DNA of 12,250 bases from Gammaproteobacteria bacterium (GTDB taxonomy: Bacteria; Gemmatimonadota; Gemmatimonadetes; Longimicrobiales; Gaopeijiaceae): positions 1 through 12,250 of the forward strand of contig JAHEKL010000057.1 of NCBI GenBank assembly GCA_024638345.1. The letters run 5' to 3'. Each line of letters begins with the position of its first letter. The first letter of the stretch is position 1. Positions 8,121 to 12,250 of the stretch are shown piece after piece. A program made the translations under genes and the position numbers. Below the pieces are notes generated by a model. It was not told the DNA's origin, ran no database searches, and worked only from the letters and a program-made list of their open reading frames with translations.

Positions 8121-8136
8121 AGGAGACGAACCCGTG
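8121..8136 (+). promoter_or_regulatory. Ribosome binding site selecting the GTG start at 8134
   Basis: AGGAG at 8121-8125 is followed by 8 nt and then GTG at 8134-8136, an ideal spacing. The upstream in-frame ATG at 8098 has no comparable site. This decides the start of the exported protein that follows. Confidence 0.7.
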
Positions 8137-8763
8137 ACGAACACTCTTCACCGAAGGCGCGCGAATCGAGCGTTGGCGGCCCTGCACTGGCTACCAAGGG
8201 CGCATTCGTGGGGTGCGTTCGTCCTCGTAGCCGCTGGAGCTCTGGTCCACGCGGGCCCGGTCTCCGGTCAGGGGACGCCGCTCGCTCCGGGTAATCAGGC
8301 TCCTCCCGGCTCTCCTCAGGCCCTCATGGCCGAATACCAACAGGTCGAAGCACGGCTGGGACAGCTGCAGGTTCAAGTCATTCAGGAAGATGCAGAGCTT
8401 CAGACCCGCCGATCCGCGATCGACGAGATGGTGCTGGCGGCGATGGTGGAAATCAATCCGGAATCCCAGGCGCACATCGATCGCCTTTCCGAGCTGAGCG
8501 AGGAAGCGACGGTGGCTCAGCAGGCTCAGGACAACGAGTCGATGCAGTCGATCATGAACGAGGCGATGACGATCCGGTCGGCCCTGGACGCCGCACAGTC
8601 GGAGGCGATCCTCCGCGAGGACGTCCGTTCAGAGATCCAGAGCTTCGAGGAAGTGCTGATGGAGAAGGTCGTCGAGATCGATCCGGAAGCGAGGGATCTC
8701 GTCATTCGATTGGAGGAGCTGGCCGCGGAGCTGACGGAAGCGACGCCCCCGGGCGGCTCCTGA
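8134..8763 (+). CDS. Exported helical protein with an internal duplication, unknown function
   Basis: I do not recognise a named family. From the GTG at 8134 the product is 209 residues. A basic N-terminus (HRRRANR) is followed by a hydrophobic stretch WGAFVLVAAGALVHAG (26-41) and a probable signal-peptidase site near GPVSGQ (41-46), then a short Pro/Gly linker. The rest (about 62-203) is Glu/Gln/Leu-rich and almost certainly alpha-helical, possibly coiled coil. Two segments resemble each other: 95-125 (with MVEINPES) and 170-200 (with VVEIDPEA), 11 identities in 31 ungapped positions. The protein should be periplasmic or surface-located; no lipobox cysteine is seen. It is the first plus-strand gene after the divergent region and lies 28 nt before a predicted outer-membrane barrel gene, suggesting co-transcription. 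A role in envelope assembly or as a stress-type periplasmic helical protein is only a guess. Confidence 0.8.
   Translation: MTNTLHRRRANRALAALHWLPRAHSWGAFVLVAAGALVHAGPVSGQGTPLAPGNQAPPGSPQALMAEYQQVEARLGQLQVQVIQEDAELQTRRSAIDEMVLAAMVEINPESQAHIDRLSELSEEATVAQQAQDNESMQSIMNEAMTIRSALDAAQSEAILREDVRSEIQSFEEVLMEKVVEIDPEARDLVIRLEELAAELTEATPPGGS
8416..8733 (+). repeat. Internal protein duplication: two diverged helical units
   Basis: Residues 95-125 (coded by 8416-8508) and 170-200 (coded by 8641-8733) of the exported helical protein align without gaps. They share E-I-(N/D)-P-E in the middle and RLxEL near the end. The span given includes the non-repeated spacer between the two units. Confidence 0.6.
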
Positions 8764-8791
8764 CTTCGGACGGCTGACTCGTTCCCACCAC

Positions 8792-9619
8792 ATGAGGTCG
8801 GGCGGAGGCTGCATCTCGGCCGTCACGCATGCTCGCGCACGGGCGGTGCTGTTCTCGACCACCCTCATTCTGTGTGGTCTTACCGTTCCGGCACACACCC
8901 GTGGACAGACGATCCTCAACACCGAGCGTTTCCAGCTCGACGAGGTGACCGGGCCCCATCTGAGCGCGGACCTGTCGGCCTCCCTCAAGCGCGGAAACGC
9001 CGAGGTCCTCGACGTCTCCACTTCGGGCATGGTGGGTACCGTGGTCGGCCGCCACTGGCCCAGGCTGATCTTCGGAGGACGGTACCTGTCGACCAAGGAC
9101 AGATCCATCCTCGACGACCAGTTCATACAGATCCGCTACTCGTACATCCTCTCACCCCGGACCCGCACGTTCCACTTCTTCCAGGCGCAGGAGAACCTCA
9201 CCCTGCTCCAGGAGAGCCGCTTCCTCCTCGGGACGGGTGTGCGAAGGACTTTTTTCGAAAGTGAACGCGTGTCGCTGGCCCTGGGAACGGGTGTCATGGG
9301 GGAATGGGAGACCCTCGATCCCGATCGCCTGGAGCCGTCCGATTCGCCGGAAGAGAACACCCTTCGTATGGCCAACCTCGGAGTACTGACCTGGACGGCG
9401 TCCTCGGGCGCGCGTCTACTCAACATCTTCTACGTGCAGCCCGATCTCGGCGATCTCGGCAACGTGAGAGTACTGAACGACCTCGATCTATCCATGCCTC
9501 TGACCGAGTCTCTAAGGGCCACGCTGCGTTTGGAGTGGCGCAGGGACTCGCGTCCCCCCGCGACGCTATCCAAGGACGATCTCAGCCTACGGGCGGGGTT
9601 CGCGCTGGAACTGTCCTAG
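8792..9619 (+). CDS. Predicted outer-membrane beta-barrel protein, DUF481 (YdiY-like) family
   Basis: A 275-residue protein with a signal peptide (AVLFSTTLILCGLTVPAHTRGQ, about 18-39, cleavage probably after Gln39). The mature part alternates polar and hydrophobic residues as membrane strands do: LSADLSASLKRGNAEVLDVSTSGMVG (57-82), FIQIRYSYILSPRTRTFHFFQAQEN (111-135), FLLGTGVRRTFFES (144-157) and VSLALGTGVMGEW (160-172). The order 'K/SGN...', then an IRYxYxLxPR strand, then LLGTGxRRxxF resembles DUF481, the YdiY or salt-induced outer-membrane protein family, whose function is poorly known. The mature part ends at ALELS without the classic terminal Phe. The ATG at 8792 lacks a clear Shine-Dalgarno, but it lies 28 nt after the preceding exported-protein gene, so translation may be coupled. 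The barrel prediction is fairly safe; the family name is by resemblance only. Confidence 0.78.
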   Translation: MRSGGGCISAVTHARARAVLFSTTLILCGLTVPAHTRGQTILNTERFQLDEVTGPHLSADLSASLKRGNAEVLDVSTSGMVGTVVGRHWPRLIFGGRYLSTKDRSILDDQFIQIRYSYILSPRTRTFHFFQAQENLTLLQESRFLLGTGVRRTFFESERVSLALGTGVMGEWETLDPDRLEPSDSPEENTLRMANLGVLTWTASSGARLLNIFYVQPDLGDLGNVRVLNDLDLSMPLTESLRATLRLEWRRDSRPPATLSKDDLSLRAGFALELS

Positions 9620-9625
9620 AGCGCT

Positions 9626-9661
9626 GTTCCGGTCCGAGTCCTGGAACCTTGCAGAAGCAAG
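9626..9661 (+). other. Pair of small stem-loops after the DUF481-like gene
   Basis: GTTCC (9626-9630) pairs with GGAAC (9643-9647); the stem extends by two GC pairs across a one-base bulge, leaving a 7-nt loop. Directly after it, CTTGC (9648-9652) pairs with GCAAG (9657-9661) around AGAA. They start 7 nt after the stop at 9619. There is no T-run, so a rho-independent terminator is not supported. They may mark the 3' end of the preceding message or be chance. Confidence 0.3.
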
Positions 9662-9722
9662 TCGCGTACGACCCAATGTACCGCGCAGCTTCAAGGCGGG
9701 GGGTTCCATTGGGGGAGGAACT

Positions 9723-9750
9723 GTCCGGCGCCGTTTGGACGGCGTCGGGC
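9723..9750 (+). other. Strong hairpin in the leader of the second barrel gene
   Basis: A 12-bp stem (9723-9734 with 9739-9750, two G-T wobbles) closes a TTGG tetraloop. The core CGCCGT-TTGG-ACGGCG is perfect. No T-run follows, so it is not a normal intrinsic terminator. It ends 22 nt before the Shine-Dalgarno GGAGG (9773-9777) of the next gene. It may act as a transcript end, an mRNA stabiliser or a translation-control element; the sequence alone does not decide. Confidence 0.5.
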
Positions 9751-9772
9751 GCGCACCGCGAGTCTCCATCCC

Positions 9773-9787
9773 GGAGGGCTTCCCGTG
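9773..9787 (+). promoter_or_regulatory. Ribosome binding site selecting the GTG start at 9785
   Basis: GGAGG (9773-9777), a 7-nt spacer, then GTG (9785-9787). It is the strongest Shine-Dalgarno on the plus strand of this window and fixes a GTG start that puts a signal peptide at the N-terminus. Confidence 0.7.
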
Positions 9788-10666
9788 GGCCAGATTCTCA
9801 GCACTTTCCCGATCACCGGACGACTCGTTCGAAGATCGCTCGCGCCGATCCTCGCGTCTGCGGGGCTCCTGCTGATGATCCCGGCGCTGCCGGGACCCAG
9901 CGCCTCGACCCTCGAGGCACAGGATCTTCCTGGTTCGTTCGGTAGACCCGATCCGGATCCGGACTTCTTGTTCCAGCGGCCACGGTTCTCGATCGGAGTG
10001 CGGGGAGGTGTCTTCTTGCATGCCGCCGGCAGCGACCTGTTCGACTTCACGGAGGAGCGCTTCACGATAGACCGATGTCGCGTCCTCAGCGTCGATCCCT
10101 GTGCGTATCGAGGCGTGTCCTTCGGTGCCGAAGGCGCCGTCTGGATCGGGAACCGTGCGGAGATCACCTTCGGGGTGGACGGAAGCCGTGTCACCCTGAC
10201 CTCGGAGTACCGTGACTTCGTGGAGGATGATGGCTCACCGGAGGGTGTCCCGATTCGTCAGTCCACGAGACTCACGGAAGCTCCCACCGTTTCGGTCGGT
10301 GCCCGCTGGTACGCCTTCGATCGCGGAGAGCGGCTCGGGCAGTTCGTCTGGCTCCCTCGGTCCTGGAACGCCTTCGTCGGAGGAGGACTCGGAGTCACGG
10401 GGTACGAAGTCAAGCTGTGGGGAGACTTCGTCGACGAGGTCGACAATCTCATCTCGACCGAGCAGTTCGTCTCGAGTGGGCACTCCTTCTTCCCGTTCCT
10501 GAGCGCGGGGCTGGAGCTCTCGATCTCCGACCAGACTGCGCTCATGCTCGAGGGTCGATATCTTTGGGCTAGCGACGGGCTGGGCCGGGACTTCGGAAGC
10601 GACTTCGTCGAGCCGCTGGATCTGTCGGGAGTCCGGCTCACCGCCGGCTTCTACTACCGCAACTGA
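9785..10666 (+). CDS. Predicted outer-membrane beta-barrel protein, function unknown
   Basis: A 293-residue exported protein starting at GTG 9785. The N-terminus has RLVRR, a hydrophobic core APILASAGLLLMIPALPG (20-37) and a likely cleavage after STLEAQ (41-46). The mature part begins with an acidic, Pro-rich linker and then shows alternating strands: FSIGVRGGVFLHAAGS (68-83), VSFGAEGAVWIGNRAEITFGVDGSRV (111-136), TVSVGARWYAF (168-178), WNAFVGGGLGVTGYEVKLWG (194-213), FFPFLSAGLELSIS (235-248), ALMLEGRYLWAS (252-263) and VRLTAGFYYRN at the C-terminus. This looks like a small OmpW/OmpA-like barrel of about eight strands, often annotated 'outer membrane protein beta-barrel domain'. Two cysteines eight apart (98, 106) could form a disulfide in an extracellular loop. 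It lies 13 nt before the next gene's start, so the two are probably an operon. No ligand can be assigned. Confidence 0.8.
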   Translation: MGQILSTFPITGRLVRRSLAPILASAGLLLMIPALPGPSASTLEAQDLPGSFGRPDPDPDFLFQRPRFSIGVRGGVFLHAAGSDLFDFTEERFTIDRCRVLSVDPCAYRGVSFGAEGAVWIGNRAEITFGVDGSRVTLTSEYRDFVEDDGSPEGVPIRQSTRLTEAPTVSVGARWYAFDRGERLGQFVWLPRSWNAFVGGGLGVTGYEVKLWGDFVDEVDNLISTEQFVSSGHSFFPFLSAGLELSISDQTALMLEGRYLWASDGLGRDFGSDFVEPLDLSGVRLTAGFYYRN

Positions 10667-10669
10667 CAT

Positions 10670-10682
10670 GGAGTCCACGATG
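10670..10682 (+). promoter_or_regulatory. Ribosome binding site selecting the ATG at 10680
   Basis: GGAG (10670-10673), 6 nt, then ATG (10680-10682). An in-frame ATG four codons earlier (10668) overlaps this site and has no Shine-Dalgarno of its own, so 10680 is preferred. Confidence 0.6.
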
Positions 10683-11999
10683 CGTAGCAGAGTGATTGTC
10701 GGGATCCTGGGCCTGCTGGCCGTTTCGGGAGCGCCCCAACCCGTGTCCGGTGCGGAGGTCGATCCGATCCTGCCTCAGGACGCGCAGTGGCTTCCGTGGA
10801 TCGGTTGCTGGGAGGGGGCGGCCGAAGTCGGTGGAGACGAGACCGACGCCTTCGTGGTTTGCTTCAGGCCGCTCACAAGAAGCGACGGCGTCGAGATCCG
10901 CACCTACTCGGAGGGCGAGCTCGTCGCGACCGAACAGATGGTCGCCGACGGATCCGCACAGGACCTGGAGGAGGGAGGCTGTGAGGGGGAGCGCACGGCC
11001 GGCTGGTCCTCGGATGGCACACGGTTGTTCCTCGTCTCCGATCTCGATTGCGGCGGTGGGGTGACCCGGACGACCCGCGGGGTGCTCTCGATGCTTCCGG
11101 CGGCCGGGGGCTGGTTGGAGATCCAGTCCGTGCAGGCAGGTGAGGAGCCCCCGCTCATCGGAATCCGGACGTTTCTGCCGGCAGAGGAATCGCTCCTGGC
11201 CCAGGACCAGATCCTCGACCCCACGATCGGCCGAGAGCTCGCGGTTCGGACGGCACGCACGCAGGCCGGGCGCCCCCTCACACCCGAGGCGCTCGTCGAG
11301 ACCGTCGAGCGAACGGGCGCCGGGGTGACCAGTGCCCTCATCGTGGAGCGTGGTGACTCCTTCGGACTCGATGCGGACTTGGTCCGGCTTCTAACAGAGA
11401 AGGGTGTTCCGGGTGAAGTGCTCGATGTCATGGTGGCGGTGAGTTACCCCGAGCGGTTCCAGGTCACGGGAGGCGGAGGACAGCCTGAAGTCGAGTCGGT
11501 TGCCTCGACGGACGTCGGCAACCGGGATTGGCCGCGCAGACGTTATTCACGCGGCTACTCCCCGTGGAGCCTAGGCTACGATCTGTACTGGGATCCTTTC
11601 TGGTCCAGCGCCTACCGCTTCGGGTACGCCCGGTACGGCTACGGGCTGGGCTACGGCCTCGGCTATGGGCTCGGCTACGGATTCGGGTATCCGGGCTATG
11701 GATACGGCGGGTTCGGCTATCGGTCGCCACGTCTCATCTTCATCGGCGATCCGGTCGTCCAGGACCGGAGATCGCTGAGCCGAAATCGTGGAGTGGTGAC
11801 CGATGGGGGCCGAGGGGCTCGCCCCTCGGGTCGAGCTGCCCCGTCGAGCGCGTCACCATCCCGGACTCCGCTGTCGCGTTCCTCCGGCGCTCGGGCGCAA
11901 CCTCGGTCCTCTTCGGGCGGATCCCGAGCCGCTCCGTCCTCGTCGTCCTCGTCCGGCAGAAGCTCCGGCAGCGCGCGTAGGGCACGTCCGAGAAACTGA
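10680..11999 (+). CDS. Exported protein: Cys-containing domain, Gly/Tyr repeat and Ser/Arg-rich tail, unknown function
   Basis: I do not recognise a named family. From the ATG at 10680 there are 439 residues. A signal peptide (MRSRVIVGILGLLAVSGAPQPVSGA, cleavage near 25) is followed by a domain starting LPWIGCWEG (38-46), with four cysteines (43, 61, 101, 124) that could form two disulfides. Its WIGxWEG opening recalls lipocalin-like or DUF1579-type domains, but this is weak. A helical segment follows (about 200-260, including LLTEKGVPGEVLDVMVAVSYPERF). Residues 294-347 are aromatic and glycine-rich, with four YG(L/F)G units in tandem. After RLIFIGDPVV comes a disordered, Arg/Ser/Pro-rich tail (about 363-439) with a run of six serines. 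It is probably periplasmic or cell-surface and co-transcribed with the barrel protein 13 nt upstream. The tail codons keep the local GC-rich style, so a frameshift is unlikely. Confidence 0.8.
   Translation: MRSRVIVGILGLLAVSGAPQPVSGAEVDPILPQDAQWLPWIGCWEGAAEVGGDETDAFVVCFRPLTRSDGVEIRTYSEGELVATEQMVADGSAQDLEEGGCEGERTAGWSSDGTRLFLVSDLDCGGGVTRTTRGVLSMLPAAGGWLEIQSVQAGEEPPLIGIRTFLPAEESLLAQDQILDPTIGRELAVRTARTQAGRPLTPEALVETVERTGAGVTSALIVERGDSFGLDADLVRLLTEKGVPGEVLDVMVAVSYPERFQVTGGGGQPEVESVASTDVGNRDWPRRRYSRGYSPWSLGYDLYWDPFWSSAYRFGYARYGYGLGYGLGYGLGYGFGYPGYGYGGFGYRSPRLIFIGDPVVQDRRSLSRNRGVVTDGGRGARPSGRAAPSSASPSRTPLSRSSGARAQPRSSSGGSRAAPSSSSSSGRSSGSARRARPRN
11640..11687 (+). repeat. Four tandem 12-bp units coding YG(L/F)G
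   Basis: Units at 11640, 11652, 11664 and 11676 each code Tyr-Gly-Leu-Gly (the last Tyr-Gly-Phe-Gly). They differ mostly at third codon positions, so the amino-acid repeat looks maintained by selection and is not a very recent slippage event. Irregular Gly/Tyr sequence flanks it on both sides (about 11559-11720). Confidence 0.85.
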
Positions 12000-12048
12000 G
12001 GCGGGCGGGGCAATCGACGAGGAACGATAGTTGGAGCGTTCAGCCTTG

Positions 12049-12250
12049 ATGGAGCAGTGCACCCTCCCCGCAGAGGGAATGGACTGCCCGAGTTGTGCAA
12101 AGACCGCGACCCGGGGGCTTCTCGAGGTCGAGGGTGTGCATTCGGTCGATCCGGACATCATCGCTCAGCAGATCACCGTCCGATACGACCCGGGCAGCGT
12201 CACTCCTACCCGGCTAAGTAGCTCACTTCGAGCGCTGGGCTACGGCGCCC
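12049..12250 (+). CDS. Heavy-metal-associated (HMA) domain protein, probably a P1B-type metal ATPase, 3' end beyond the window
   Basis: The first 67 codons of a gene running off the right edge. Residues 10-16 are GMDCPSC, the metal-binding GMxCxxC motif, followed by the usual HMA pattern: ...LLEVEGVHSVDPDIIAQQITVRYDPGSVTPTRLSSSLRALGYGA. In this family GMDCxxC is more common in Zn/Cd/Pb exporters (ZntA or CadA type) and GMTCxxC in copper ATPases, so Zn/Cd is favoured by inference. A short metallochaperone or MerP-like protein cannot be excluded, since no ATPase motif lies inside the window. The start is uncertain: ATG 12049 has GGAG 12 nt upstream, which is long. An in-frame TTG at 12031 has GAGG with ideal 8-nt spacing and would add six residues. 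Confidence 0.75.
   Translation, partial: MEQCTLPAEGMDCPSCAKTATRGLLEVEGVHSVDPDIIAQQITVRYDPGSVTPTRLSSSLRALGYGA

Noticed and set aside
7871..8137. Small plus-strand open frame (88 codons) in the divergent intergenic region
   Set aside because: No Shine-Dalgarno, no motif, composition like non-coding GC-rich DNA, and it overlaps the candidate men promoter and the start of the next gene.
7865..8197. N-terminal extension of menF
   Set aside because: The extra 111 residues are Arg/Ser-rich, cross the likely promoter region and overlap the divergent gene.
9723..9750. Hairpin as a rho-independent terminator
   Set aside because: No run of T follows the stem, so I list it as a hairpin of unknown role.
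11640..11687. 12-bp repeats as a CRISPR or mobile-element signature
   Set aside because: Units are directly adjacent with no spacers, stay in frame, and encode a Gly/Tyr protein repeat.
11769..11996. Ser/Arg-rich tail as a frameshift product
   Set aside because: The frame is continuous to the stop at 11999 and no alternative frame here gives a recognisable protein; disordered Ser/Arg tails occur naturally.

Overview
The window is GC-rich, densely coding chromosomal DNA. It looks like a Gram-negative, menaquinone-using bacterium: a near-complete set of menaquinone genes lies next to several genes for exported and outer-membrane proteins. Several exported products have signal peptides ending in 'xQ' or 'AQ'. 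The lineage-specific envelope proteins and the WRGM...GTEE start of TyrS would fit Gemmatimonadota or a neighbouring phylum, but this is an impression from style and not a demonstrated placement. I saw no mobile element, CRISPR array, tRNA or rRNA gene.

Left part (1-7864), all on the minus strand and read right to left: menF (isochorismate synthase), menD (SEPHCHC synthase), menB (DHNA-CoA synthase), menA (DHNA prenyltransferase), menE (OSB-CoA ligase), then tyrS (tyrosyl-tRNA synthetase, its 3' end beyond the left edge). Gaps are 63, 31, 9, 11 and 40 nt, so this is very probably one operon. It takes chorismate to demethylmenaquinone, except that menH, menC, a DHNA-CoA thioesterase and the final methyltransferase are not here. 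A candidate promoter lies just upstream of menF.

Centre (7865-8133): a 269-nt divergent intergenic region separates the men operon from the plus-strand genes.

Right part (8134-12250), all on the plus strand: a short exported helical protein with an internal duplication; a DUF481-like outer-membrane beta-barrel; after a 165-nt gap with a strong hairpin, a second predicted outer-membrane beta-barrel; an exported protein with a Cys-containing N-terminal domain, a Gly/Tyr tandem-repeat segment and a Ser/Arg-rich tail; and finally the 5' end of a gene starting with a heavy-metal-associated (GMDCxxC) domain, probably a P1B-type metal ATPase. Good Shine-Dalgarno sequences indicate GTG starts at 8134 and 9785 and the ATG at 10680.

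The men genes are a recognisable pathway with ordinary catalytic motifs. The less explained part is the envelope cluster, above all the protein at 10680-11999. Nothing in the window amounts to clear evidence for a wholly new system.
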